Assembly: GCA_902806565.1 (NCBI GenBank)
Contig: CADCXA010000009.1
Location: 1 to 64,000 of the forward strand
DNA from: Hypoxylon rubiginosum
Taxonomy: Eukaryota > Ascomycota > Sordariomycetes > Xylariales > Hypoxylaceae
Direction: 5' to 3'
DNA length: 64,000 bases
The notes under the pieces are model-generated. The model was given only the letters and a program-made list of their open reading frames with translations, searched no databases and was not told the DNA's origin. This document shows, piece by piece, positions 38,601-51,479 of this stretch. A program made the position numbers and the translations under genes. The first letter of the stretch is position 1; every line of letters starts with the position of its first letter.

Positions 38601-41600
38601 AGGTGAGATGAGATTGTTCGGGGGACTCCAGTGCAGAGCCCTCCAACCACTTGAAACCAGCCTTAGCGAGCTCTTCTTCCCATCTGTCCCTATTCAACAC
38701 TGGCTCGTCGGATCTACCATCCTCTATGCCGCACCACCACGATGGAAGGATACCAAGAATGTATTTTAACCATAAGAGGTCAGTTCTCGGTTGCTGTAAG
38801 AGCAGCCATCCATCGGGATTCAAAAGCTGGTGGCAGTGTTTTAAGCTTTGTTGAATGTTAGGAGTAGTGTGTATCACCCCGGCAGCAATGATCAAATCAA
38901 ACTTGCGCCCATCAAAGCTTTGGCTTGATGGATTTTGTCCAATATCCAAAGTTGCAAACTCTACGTTCGGGACTCCCTTGAAACGCTCCTGGGCTGAAGC
39001 GACAAGCCCAGGCAACATATCGGTACAGACGTACTGTGAATAAAGAGCGAAGCCACTAGCGTGCTTGAAGTTACTCAATATACCACTTGTCGCATCTCCG
39101 GTAGATGCACCTAGCTCGAGGATACGAAGGTTGGGGTTACTATGTGCTAAGCACTGGAGAAGTTTTGACGCATCGTACTCCTTCAGAAACTTGTTAAGTC
39201 CATCAAGTGTGGAATCTGCGTGCAGAAGCTGCCAGGCTCCTTTCTCACCCGAGATGATAGATATTATATGCTCACTGACTTTAGTGATGGCATCCGCAGC
39301 ATGGGCAGCAGGGCTCCCGCCTAACGAAGCACAAAGCAAGTTCATGCGATGCTTCAGATCCGCAGTCTCGATTTCCTCAATCTTCGGATGGATCTGCCGG
39401 CTGAGCCATGACTTATACATGCGGAGATGGTGATGGGCGGGGGTTATATCGTTTTCCGAAAGTGAACGCTTAGATTGTGATATAGCGAACTGCCCAAGTA
39501 AGTCTAATGTAGCCGAGTACTGTGTATGGTCACGACTCGACCGTACGAGGGTTTTTAAATCTGCGAAATTGATATGGGGCACCCACTCGCAATGGGCAGT
39601 TAGAGGAAATCCTGCATCAAAGTTCAAATCACCTCCGGTGTCAAGAGGTATTAAACGTACACCCGAAGCCTTCAAGCATGTTGCCGAATCACCAACACAT
39701 GCTCCGTCTCCAGTCATCCCTTTACCTTGGGGTCTACACGACGCATTAATCGTGATTTTATCAGTAGAGCATCGGGATATTGCTAAGTGTTCAACGCTCA
39801 AAGGGATAAGCTGTGAATAGTCGTGCGTAAAACCATGGAAGGCAGCAGCACCTAGCACCTGGAAGACGGTATCAACTATCACCGGATGAAGATGGTAATT
39901 GACCTCGTCGCCGTATCGGTTGTTTTTGACTTCCGCTATTGCTATACCCTCCACGCCACCAGGCGAAGTTCGTAGATTTTCCATCGTGATGAAATAGTCT
40001 CCGTATTCAAGCCCTTCACGGTATACACGCTCATACCACTGTCGCCGATCAACGCGATGTAGCAAGGACGCCTCTTGTCGCAATTCGGCATCTTCAAAGA
40101 CTTTGGATACCGTGCAGACGTCACCGAAACAATGCTCTGTCCATGTATGGGCACTATGGGATGAGATTGTAAACCCCCACCAATTACTATGTAGTGAATC
40201 CGTCAGGCGATGTCTGCGTAGTGTAGTCACTAGTTCTAAAGGAGAGTCTTCTTGCAAGACAAGAGCCGTGGAAACGACGACGTGACGGAATTTTACGCAC
40301 TCCTCAACGCGGGTAACTTGGCGACATGCCTCAGCTGCCATTGCAATATAACATGCAAATGGATAGACAATATTGTCCTTGATCCTGTGATCTCGCACCC
40401 AGGGCGCGTTGTCGAGGTGGAAGACGTTTCGCCACATTGGATCTATACTTGAGCTTTCTGGGACCTTCGCTCCAAGAAGATCGTGGTAAGGATATGCACG
40501 TAATCGCCATTCTTTTGACACTCTGGATTCTTTCCAGTAATGGCGTTGATGGTCCCACGGGTAATGCGGTAGTCCTGACAGACATAAACCTCCAGGCATC
40601 AATGCTTTGAAATCAACATTGATATGGAACGTCCAGAGCTTTCCAACAGCCGTCAAAAAGCTTCCCAAACTGTTCTGTCGCCGCATGGTGGTTGGGATGT
40701 ATGGTGCTATTTTTGACTGATGGGTGACTATTTGTCTGAGAGGCCCCGAGAGAGCTGCATGAGGCCCAACTTCGACGAAAATAGGGTTCTTGACGGTGGT
40801 TTCTGAATCCCCTAACAGGCTAGATACTGCCGCGTTGAAGAGCACTGGGCATTCCAAGTTCTTCCGCCAGTAATTGGGTCCAAGCCAGCTGGACCCCAAC
40901 TGGCCATGAACCCTTGAACTGCCGACAAGCTTTCCTCCTGTGACAGTCGAGAAGAATGGCAAAGTGGGAGCCTTCCCTTCAACCCCAAAGTTTTCCATAA
41001 TATCCTCATACTCGCTGCCAACCTCAGTCATGTGAGATGAGTGGTAAGCCTTCTCTACCTTTAGAGGGCTGACGAACACCCCCGGAATGGCTTCCTTGAT
41101 GGCGGTTGATACGTTGCGTACCTCAATTGGATCGCCGGAAATTGTCACGCTCTTAGGCGAGTTATCACACGCCATAACCACACCAGGAACCAGGAATTTA
41201 TTCACTTCCTCCCAACTAGCCCCGATAGCAGACATAGCTCCAAGTCTCAGCTGTTTTCCGGCAACGAATCCTCGGAAAAATGCTACCTTGATGGCCTCTT
41301 CAGCCGTCAGACCGCCAGATGCATACGCGGCTGCTATCTCGCCACTTGAATGGCCCACTACGGCGGCAGGTTTAATCCCAATAGACGCCAGCATATCCAC
41401 GAGGGCGACCTGGAAGGCCGTACAAAGCGGCTGAGAAAACTCAGTTCTATTAATTCGACTGTTATGGGAAGGTTTGTCAAGTTCGTCTTCGATTCGCCAG
41501 TCCGGAGCAACAGAGCCAAGGTCTTGAAGACACCCGTCGAGATGCTTGATAGTGCGGCGAAAAGTTGTGTTGGCCCGCAGAAGATCGCGGCCCATCTGAG

Positions 41601-43299
41601 GCCACTGTGCTCCTTGTCCTGTAAATACCATGACTATGCCATAGTCTTCCTCTGGAGGGCTTGGCAGAGAAGCTACGCCGACCCTATGCTTGAAGCTGAC
41701 GGCGAAAGATCGAAATGGATGATGCTCCCTCCTATTAGCGAGTGTATATGCAACATCCGCGAGGCAGATGGCGTTGGAGGTTTTCTCAAGGAATGTAGAG
41801 TATCTGTTAGTCATCTCTTTCAGCGACTGGGGGTGATTAGCGGAGTATATCAACAACTGTGGCAACGCTGCTGCTTCTGAGGTCGATACATTGGTTTGAA
41901 AAGCTCCGAAACTCCTCGCAGAGTCAAGAATGACGTGAGCGTTAGCTCCACCAATACCGAAAGAGTTAACACTGATGCGCTCATGGCGTCCCTCTGGCCA
42001 CTGGGTAGCTTCCGTAGGGACGGTGAGCCGGGCACTGGTGAACGGGATATTCTCGCTAGGTGGCAAACATTTAATGTTTGGGGGGAGCGTGCGGTTTTCC
42101 AATGCAAGAACAGCCTTTAGTACCGCCGTCAAACCAGAAGCAGCCTCTCCGTGCCCTAAATTTGGCTTGACAGACCCGATATGAATACCGCCTGTTTCGC
42201 CAAAGACCCTCGCAACGGCCGTGGCCTCTATAGCGTCTCCAACCGAAGTGCCAGTACCATGACACTCGAAGAAGCCGGTGTCTTTGATATCCGCATCCGC
42301 GATACCTGCAATTTTATAGGCATGTCGAATCAGTGACTCCTGCGCAGCAGAACTAGGGACGGAAAACCCGGTCGTCTTCCCGTCACAGTTTGTAGCGATT
42401 CCCTTAATAACAGCACGAATGGGATTGCCTTCTTGGAGAGCAGCCTTCAATGATTTGACGTAAATAGCCACAATAGCTTCACCACGGGCATAGCCATCAG
42501 CCTTAGAAGAAAAGGTCTTGCATGAGCCATCGGAACTAAGAGCTCCCGCCTCGGATATACCCGCAGTGAGAGACGGTGCCATGATAATACTGGTGCCGCC
42601 GACGATTGCAGACGTGCAGTCTCCTTTCGTGATCGCGGCGCATGCTTCGTTTAAACAGACGAGACTAGATGAGCAGGCCGTGCGAATTGTCATACTATAT
42701 CATATAATTAGGTCAAGGGAATCTTAATAGGAGAATGATATCTGGAGGATGGAATATTTAATTAGTCAATACCTCGGCCCACGAAGATCCATCTCATGAG
42801 ATATCCTGTTTGACAAGGCATAGTCATGCGTTGTGTTGGCATTATGTCTGCCGTATTTCTGGTCATCGCGCTGAGTAATGTCGTACCAATCGTTACCAAA
42901 TGAGCCGACGTAGACACCCACGTTTTTCCCCTTCACGCCAACTTCACCAGAGTCATCGAGGCATTCTCTCGTCACCTCGAGCAAAATTCGTTGTTGGGGG
43001 TCCAAACACTCGACTTCGCTGCGAGACATGGAAAAGAATGATGTGTCAAGCACATCTAGCGCGACACTATCATCAAGAAAGTAGCCATACTCGGTCACAG
43101 AAAGACCTGGCTTCGTCAGGCTCGAGTAATATCCCGATACATTATATCGGGACATCGGGACACGGACCCGTGCGTCACCCTTAGCGAGTAAGAATGCCCA
43201 CAACTCATCAGGAGAATGGATTCCCCCCGGTAGGCGGCAGGCCATACCACAGATGGCGACGGGCACGAAGCTTGAGGCGGCGTCACTTATGCCGGCCAT
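35611..43299 (-). CDS. Highly reducing polyketide synthase (KS-AT-DH-MT-ER-KR-ACP)
   Basis: Iterative type I synthase building a reduced, probably C-methylated polyketide chain. Five exons (43299-42773, 42694-37900, 37837-37547, 37483-37068 and 36991-35611; introns 62-78 bp) close in frame to 2469 residues, a usual size. KS: Cys183 in IRTACSSS, His321 in ECHGTGT, His357 in NLGHGEA. AT: Ser625 in GHSSGEIAA. DH: His945 in RDHRIKD, Asp1117 in HPVIVD. MT: SAM motif LELGASTGD (about 1369-1376). ER: about 1742-2020 with SACGGVGLAA. KR: VGGLGGLGRS (about 2090) and Tyr2231 in TNYAAANAF. ACP: Ser2424 in LGLDSM. All key residues seem present, so the enzyme should be active. There is no thioesterase, reductase or condensation domain after the ACP, so release needs another protein. 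Arg replaces the usual Asp two residues before the Ala-Cys of the KS motif. Divergent from the P450 gene. Confidence 0.96.
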
Positions 43300-43941
43300 G
43301 GTAATAGTGATTCTAGGTTAGATGATTGTAGATAAGTAAAAGGGGATAAAAACTATGGATTCAGATTAAAGACAAAATTGTAAGAGTTATAGGAAATATG
43401 TACAGTAACGGAAACCGAAGAGGCTCTTCACCAGCTACCTCCTACCTAACCTATATACCTAGTAGGTACATATGGGTGCCTAGGCTAGTTGGGTATACTG
43501 CGAATCTAGGTACGTATTTTAGTAGACAGGCTGTGAATTTGCCACTACGGAAATAATAATGACATCGCAATTAATTCGATTTGGTCGTGCTTTTTATTTG
43601 TAAACCAATGTAAAAAGTATATGGTACGTACATGTACGTATATGTACCTACCTACATAGGAATGTGTACATGGTAATTAACATGTGGTTACACGACGTTT
43701 AATATAGCTGAATCAGCCCCTTGCTAATATATAATTACGATATGTACCTAGGTACATACCCTACCTCTTCTTTCCGATATATTGTAATACCTAGTGTAAC
43801 TTCTAGTTGTTTGCTTTGACACCCTCCCCGCCACGACATATTATTACACACTTCCCACCAGAGTCACGATCTATGTAGGCCAACCTACAATTCTTGTGCT
43901 TATCAACTAAGTAGCTTTGTCTTCGTGTGTCAAACGCCAGA
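43300..43941. promoter_or_regulatory. Shared divergent promoter of PKS and P450
   Basis: The 642 bp between the two start codons hold a CCAAT box (43,605-43,609) and three dense clusters of GTAC/CCTAGG palindromes (about 43,435-43,510, 43,621-43,665 and 43,741-43,770), with words such as TACGTACATGTACGTA and TACCTAGGTACATA. The layout suggests co-expression of PKS and P450. The bound factor is unknown, and similar words also occur elsewhere between genes, so they may be general repeats instead of operators. Confidence 0.6.
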
Positions 43942-45662
43942 ATGGAAATATCCAGCCTCGTCGTCACGTCAGTGAAGTATGCTAGTGCGAGTCTCGCAAT
44001 ATATGTAAGGCCTCCGAGTACAGAACGCGGCGATGTGCTAATGTTTGAAAGCTCCTTCTACTCTTCACCTACCGTCTAACTCTGCATCCTCTGCGCAAAT
44101 ATCCGGGGCCTTTTCTTGCGAGCTTGTCAGACGCCTATGCCGGTTTCTATGCTAGCTCTATGTCGCTTCACCTGCGGACTCGACAGGACCAGCTTAAATA
44201 CGGTACGAGCTCTACCATTTCTCACGCCAGATGACCAGCACTCACCCGTATCAGGTGAAGTAATGCGGTACGGCCCCAATAGGCTAATATTCAGCTCATC
44301 CAGGGCATTAAAAGGTAATTTAAATCCTCTGCAAATGGGTACACGACGCTGACAAGAAAAGATATCTACCAAAACGAAAGGATAGCGAAATCCTACGTAT
44401 ACGAACACACCACTGTCACACCAGGGGTATATAGTCTGTTCAATGTTGTCGACAAGGATTTGCATCGATCTAAGCGCAAACTAATAGGTCAAGCTACTTC
44501 AGAGCGATCAATGCGAATATTCGAGGCCACGATGATGGAGCAGATTGACATATTTCTTGGTATATTAGCGTCGTCTTCTGGTTCTCCTGTCAACATGACT
44601 GAGAGGTCGAAACGTCTTGCTATGGACGTTACGAGTTTACTTGCCTTCGGCTATCCTCTTGATACGCAGACTGATCCGACGAACCGATTTCTCATCTCGG
44701 CGCACATATTCGGGAACTTTCGAAGCAACTTGTTTATGCAGTTTCCGTTCCTTAAAGCGACTAGGATCTATACCGCTCTTGAGGGCCTTGCTACGTCCGT
44801 TGTGCGGCGTTATTTCTCTACGATCGAAAGGATAATTGCATCGCGTATTGCCGAAGACAAGCACGCGAGGCACGATCTCTACTCCATTGTTGCTGATCAG
44901 ATAAATCCTGATGACGAATACATGAAAGGCAGCGAGATATGGGCGGAAGCGGTGTTTTTCTTCCCGGCAGGAGCTGATACGACCTCTACATGCATAAGCG
45001 CACTTTTCTTCTATGTGGTACGCAATCCTAACGTTTATGAGCAACTGGAAAAAGAGATACGCGAGGCTTTTGGAGCAAGCAAAGACATACATGCCGGTCC
45101 TATATTGTCGTCTTGTCGGTACCTACGAGCCTGTATTGACGAAACGCTACGAATGTCCCCACCAGGGCCGGGCACTCTATGGCGAGAACTCTCAGGCACG
45201 GACACATCAGGAGATCCTCTAATCATTGATGGACAGGTCATACCTCATGGCGTTCAGGTGGGTATCAACATGTACGCTCACCATCATAATCCGCAGTATT
45301 TCCCAGAACCTTTCACCTTTAAGCCCGAACGCTGGCTAGAATCACATACGCCTGCCAGTAAGATAAAGCTGATGCAGGATGTATTCAACCCATTTTCTCT
45401 TGGCACCCGTAACTGTCCCGGGAGGGCCATGGCGTACCAAGAAGCGAGCCTTGTATTAGCCAAGACTATCTGGAATTTCGACTTTGAATTTGCGGCCGGG
45501 GATCTAGGCAGAGTAGGGGCTGGAAATAAGAATCTCGGAAACGGGCGCGAAAGAGATGATGAATTCCAGCTCTACGATATCGTTACTTCGACTCATGACG
45601 GGCCAAACTTGATATTTCGACCACGGGGGGATTCTAAAAAGGGCCATACTGCTAAGGATTAG
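43942..45662 (+). CDS. Cytochrome P450 monooxygenase
   Basis: Haem-thiolate oxygenase, probably ER-anchored, likely oxidising the polyketide made by the divergent PKS (inference). Four exons (43942-44004, 44052-44202, 44255-44314 and 44362-45662; introns 47, 52 and 47 bp) give 524 residues, a full fungal P450. The first exon supplies MEISSLVVTS and the splice joins it to LLLLFTYRLTLHPLRKYPGP, an anchor plus the Pro-rich hinge. Later come RYGPNRLIFSS, the I-helix AGADTTS (284-290), ExxR as ETLR (342-345), PERW (403-406) and the haem loop FSLGTRNCPGRAMA with Cys433. Reading only the long last frame would miss about 120 N-terminal residues. A GTGCTAAT branch site supports the first intron. No sign of decay. 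Confidence 0.93.
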
Positions 45663-46764
45663 AACCCGAGTCTACTTGGGTACGTCAATTGAACTTGATG
45701 CGTATGTAATTAGGTACTTGTGCATTACCACTGAAAGGGTCATACTCCAGTTCAGTATTGCCAAGGATGAATTTTACTATTTTAGGTACCTGACATACAC
45801 CTAGGATTTTTTTATTATGATAGTGAGCACGATGGAAGGGAACATTAATATACTAGGTACGTATAGGGATGTACCATGACGCTGCATTGTATCACAAGGA
45901 CTCGGGATATTGATACCAGGTAGGTACCTCCTATCAAGGTACACATGTAGGTAAGGCAAGGTCCTTTAACGGACCGACCCGGAGAAACTCCTAATGGCGG
46001 CTGGCATTTTCATTACTGCGGTACAACATATAATGAGCCAGTTGTTACTTGAACAGCGTCTTTGACTGTAACCTAACTTCATCCATAAGACCGTGCCTCC
46101 GAAGTGCGCCTATCCTCGTAGCACATCATCGGCGACCACTACAGGCTTCCGCTTGAAGTAGCCCCCATAAATATGGCCGGTATCAGATCACTTTCGGGGA
46201 AAGTATGACACCCACCGGATAAGCTTCAAGTAGTCAACTCCATGGCAGGCTACATGGGAAATGCATTCAATGCCCGTTTACATCATCACCCAACCAAATC
46301 TAGAATGTGTTTCCCCATTCTGACAGCATAGGCGTACTCTATTCTTAGGCCAGCGCATGAATGCCTGATATCCTCTTCTGTGTGACGAGGGGCATCCCAA
46401 CTGAAGGTGGTTAATGCATTCATCTAGAGTGGTAGACCGGCAGCCTCTGGAGTACGATGAAGGATCTCGGGTATTTTTAGTAACATAGAAGCTACACCAC
46501 AGGACGCATATAACACCATTGTTGGCGGTTTAAGGTGCTATGGCCAGCTCTCTGTTGATACCTAGGTAGATTAGTATTCCCCTGTCAATAGTTACGGCTA
46601 GCCGCTGTACAATATGTCAAGTCCATCGCTATTGTCGTCCGGATCTTCGACTTGTGTAACTGTCACGCTCTCCAATGAGGTGGGAACTCGGGTGCAACCT
46701 GTCACGAAGCCAGCCATGCGATAGGAAAACGACTATGTTGTTGCACGAGGAGCTATGAACCTAG

Positions 46765-46794
46765 GGGGCCAAGGTCGGGGCCAAGGTCGGGGCC
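46765..46794 (+). repeat. 12-bp tandem repeat (GGGGCCAAGGTC)
   Basis: Two and a half perfect copies of GGGGCCAAGGTC followed by CATAAAAATTT. It lies within the candidate solo LTR. Confidence 0.85.
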
Positions 46795-47299
46795 ATAAAA
46801 ATTTGCAAACTTTTGGTGGATGTCCCTGAGGTCAGGACAAAGAGACCTATCCCTTCCTTCATACCCATAAGCCCGTAAGCCCTATCCTGGACCATTAGCC
46901 TCCTATTCTGGCCATGAGGACTCCGTGACTCCTATCTGGGCCCTAACCAACAGGTCCGTAGCCCAACTCAGGTGACAAGGGCTACGGTCATGACACAACC
47001 CAGCAACGTGATCTGCATATTCATGATGCGTAAGCTGATCCTTGGATACCTCCTTGGGTGGTTACAGTGTTGTTAGAAGTGCTCCCATTGGATCTTAGGA
47101 CACCGAGAACGAACCGGTTCTTACCGGTCCTGTGCAGTTACAGGAAGCATGAACAAATTAATTTATTTACACTGCGCTTCACCCGAAGTATGTCTCTTAT
47201 TATCTGCATAGCTTTGTGCCGCTGTGGCAAACCCCCGCCCCTTTGTGAAACACACCAAGTAGCCTGGCGCACCATCTACCTCCTAACGTTTCTTTCTGG

Positions 47300-47333
47300 A
47301 CTGATCCGATACTATGACTGATCCGATACTATA
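47300..47333 (+). repeat. 17-bp tandem duplication
   Basis: ACTGATCCGATACTATG is followed directly by ACTGATCCGATACTATA, a recent small duplication in the transition zone. Confidence 0.9.
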
Positions 47334-48039
47334 ACTGAGATGCCACCTTATTGTCTTGCATGTCCCCGTAATAATAGTAATAGATAAACTTCATGATTCA
47401 CTATATCGTGCGCATCAATTCATATGTGTACAGCCCCAATATCTCGCGCAACTAATTAATAAATGGTTATACCTAAAATCACATTACTATCTGTAAGAAG
47501 CTCCTGGTATGGGCCCCTTCCTAGGTAGGTACTGGGTATGTAACACTTTATCTGTTTTGACCTATTCAAACCTTTTTAGAGCTCTTGATCACTTGGATCC
47601 CCCCCTCCTCTAGGTGGCGATATAGGATGTTTACTTGCTTAGGAGGGTGGTTACTCTAAAAGGTTCGTGGCTATAATTGTTACTAGGGATGGAAAAATGA
47701 ACGTTTCGTTACTAATATATATTTTCATATAAAACAGACCAACTAAATATCTCCACTGTAAATTTACGTTAAACCGTTAAAATAATAAAAGTGTTAAGTT
47801 TATTAAATCCGTTAAATTTACCAAACCTATAAAATAAGTTAAAATTATAATATATATAATTTCTATATTATATAAATATACTAAGTTTTTAATAAATTAA
47901 TATATTTTATTAATTTAAATTATAAAAAACTTATAATAATTAATTATAATTATATTTAAATTTAAAATTAAATTTATTATATTTATAAAGTATTTATAAT
48001 AATATTTAAATTATTATAAAACTGTTATTAAGTTATTAT

Positions 48040-48165
48040 TAAATTATTATTAAATTATAATTAAATTATTATTAAATTATAATTAAATTATTATTAAACT
48101 ATAGTTAAATTATTATTAAATTATAATTAAATTATTATTAAATTATATTTAAATTATAATTAAAA
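48040..48165 (+). repeat. 22-bp tandem array
   Basis: About five to six units of ATTATTATTAAATTATAATTAA with few differences, close to the start of the right A+T-rich block. Confidence 0.8.
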
Positions 48166-51100
48166 TAAAATCCTTATATTATAAAATATATAAAATATTA
48201 TATTAAAAATTTTTAAAGTTTTTAATTAAATTAATAGTTTTAATAATATAGTTTATTATATATTAAATAATAATTTTTTTATTTATTTTAATTTTAATAT
48301 TTTAATTATTATATATTAAAACTTTTTAAACTTTTATTATTTAAATAAAATTATAAATTTATTTATTATTTTTAAAGTTTAAATAAAAAATATATAATTT
48401 TTATAGTTTAAATAAAAAACTTAATTTATTAATATTAAAAAAAATATAAACTAGGTTTATTTATATATAAAATTTTAATATTAAAATAATATAATAATTT
48501 TTAAATTTATAATTTTATTATTTAAATAATAAGTTTTATATATATATATAGTTAAATTTAAAAACTATATATTAAAAAATTAATTAACTTTTCTTTATAA
48601 TTTATATAATTTATTAATTAAAATAAGTTAAAGTTTTTATTATAACTTTAAAAACTTATTTAAAAATAACTAGTTATAAAAGTTTAAAACTTTAAAATAT
48701 AAATTTATAAATATAAATAAAATAATTATTATAAATAAATATTATTTATATTTAATTTATTTTTTATTTAAATAAGTGTTAAATAAAAAAAAGTATTAAA
48801 TGTTATATAAAATATTATTATAAAGTATTTTATTAATAAGAATATTAATATTATAAAATAATAATATTATTATAAAATTATTTAAATAATAAAAAAAACT
48901 AAAACGTTATTATATAAAAAATAATAAATTTAATAATTATAAATGTTTTTATATATATAAAAATAATAGATAAAAAAGCTTATTAAATAAAAAAACTTAT
49001 TATATTTATTTTTAATATTTTTAATAATATAAACACTTAATATTATTATTTTAAAAACTATAACTTTTTAAATAATAAAAGTTAAGTTTTTATAATAAAA
49101 TTTTAATTTTAATAAATATAAAAAGCTTTTAAATCTATATATTAATACCGTGGTAATTAACATTTAAAAAACCTTAATTTTAAAAAAATTAATATAAATT
49201 GTTATAAAAAATAAATTAATAATAATTTAAATAATATTTTAGATTTTATACACCGAATATAAGCTTATTAAAAAAAGCTTATAAAATAATTAAATTATTA
49301 TTATATATATTTTTATAATTTAATTTATAGGATATTTAAAATATATTTAAAATAAGATTTTTTTTTTATAATTTAAAATAGATGATTTAATTATAATTTT
49401 ATATATAATATATTTTTAAAAAAATTTATAAAAACTGGATTATTTTTATTTATTATAATGTTAAATATAATATAAAAAAGAATTTTTATTATAATAAATT
49501 AAAAGAAGTTATATAAACTTTAAAAAATTAATAAAATTAAAACTCTTAATAAATAAAAATAATAATTTTTATTATCTAGTATTTATTTACTTAATATTTA
49601 TTTATTTAAATATATATTTAAATATTAATATTTTAAATAATAAAATAATATTTAATAGGTTAAATAGGTATTTATTTAAATAAAAAGTAATTAATAATTA
49701 AAATAATTACTTTTATCGTTTTAACGGCTTTATATTATAAATATATATTTAAAAAATAAATAATTTATAATTATTATAAAAAATAATATATAAATTTTTA
49801 ATATTTCTTAAGTTTATTTTTTTATTTTTAAAATATTTAATAAATAACCATATAATTATATTTATTTCACTTTTATTTATTTTTTTATTTTATTTAATTA
49901 AGTTATATATTATATTATTTTATTATATAAAAACTTATTAAATACTAATACTGGTTTTTTTTTATCTTTTTTATATTATTTTAAATAATTTTTTAAACTA
50001 ATATATTTATTAAAATATAAATGGTTCTTATTTTTAATAAGTTTTAATAAATATTATATTAATTATTTATTATAAATCCATTATATTTTTAAGGCTAGGA
50101 AATTATTAAAATTATATTTATATATTAGTTTTTTTAATTAATATGTTAATTTTAATAACAAAGGATTAGAAATTAAATTTATAATATAATTTTTTACCTT
50201 TATATTATTTAAATTTATTTAAAATTTATTAATATAATTAATAATTTTATTTTCCTACTATTTAATAATATAAATATTTTATAAATAAATATACTAAGTT
50301 ACTTTTTATTATAATAAGTTTTTAAAAATAATATATATTATAATTTAAATATAAAGTTAATACTTTTTAAATAGATTTAAATTATATAAACTTTTAAAAT
50401 ATTATTAATAATATAATATTAATATTAATATTTAACAATATAAATATTAATTTATTTATAATCTAATAATTAATTATATTAATTTAAAGAAAAAGTTATT
50501 ATTATTTAATTTTTATATTATATTAATTTATATAAAACTTATATGATTTTAAGATATATATATTTTATAAATATTTTATTTTTATTTTATTTATAAACTA
50601 TATAATTATTTAAAACCTAGTTTATATAATTAATTAATATTATATTTAAACTATAAAAAAAGTTTTAATTCTATGATTTATATAAATTATTTAAAGTTGG
50701 AATTTTAATATAATAATTGTTTTAAAATATTAATCGGTTATATTTATAGGTAAATTATTAAATCTGTTAATATTATATTATATAATTTTATAAAAATAAA
50801 TATTAATATTTATATAGATTTTAAATCTAGTAAAATAAAGTTTTTAATATTTATTTATATTTTATAATTAATTTAGTTTTAGAATTAAAAAAAGTTTTTA
50901 TTTTTTATTATAATGAATTTTTTTTTTAATTATATTAATAATTTATAACTTTTAGGTATATTTAAATATATTTAAATTAGATTATATTTTTAAAAATAAG
51001 TTATTTTATAATTATATATATTAATTTATATATTAGATTTTTTTTTATATTTATTAATATATTTAACTTAAACTTATAATTATAATAAAATTTAATTATA

Positions 51101-51479
51101 TTATTTTTATATTACTTGTATTTAATTAAATTAATAATTTTTTACTTTATATTATTTTCTAAATAAATCTTAATAAAAAAAGTATAATTTATATTAACTC
51201 TTTTAATAAGCTATAAATAATTAAAAATAATTTTATTATAAAAATTTATATAAAAAAAATAATTTTATACTTATTTTTTTATTTTTTTTTTATATTTTAT
51301 TAAATTATATTATATTACACCTTATTATATTAACTTATATTAAAAGGAATATAATGTTAAATTAATATTAAAATATTTTTATATTAAATAATTAATAATT
51401 TTAAAATAAAATAACTTTATTTTAAAAAATATAAATATATTTATTTAAATATTATTAATATTAATTTTATTTTTATTAA

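Larger units (their letters stand above)
45663..47690. other. Geneless transition zone to the right A+T-rich block
   Basis: No intact gene. Many AGGTACCT/CCTAGG words occur at 45,690-45,960, 46,558-46,570 and 47,518-47,535. Minus-strand pieces between 46,500 and 46,060 look weakly protein-like (for example EYAYAVRMGKHILDLVG) but carry several stops, so a dead gene is possible. A candidate solo LTR is at 46,661-46,995. An 87-codon frame at 47,058-47,321 has no recognisable feature and is probably chance. Confidence 0.5.

Noticed and set aside
44460..45662. P450 as an N-terminally truncated 400-residue protein
   Set aside because: Three short upstream introns restore membrane anchor and hinge with in-frame splicing; the codon at 44,460 is TTG, not ATG.
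46060..46500. A UstYa-like or other tailoring gene right of the P450
   Set aside because: Minus-strand pieces are protein-like but stops are frequent and the HxxHC motifs are missing.
47058..47321. 87-codon open frame right of the P450
   Set aside because: No motif, no homologous feel, no promoter signal; likely chance in a geneless zone.
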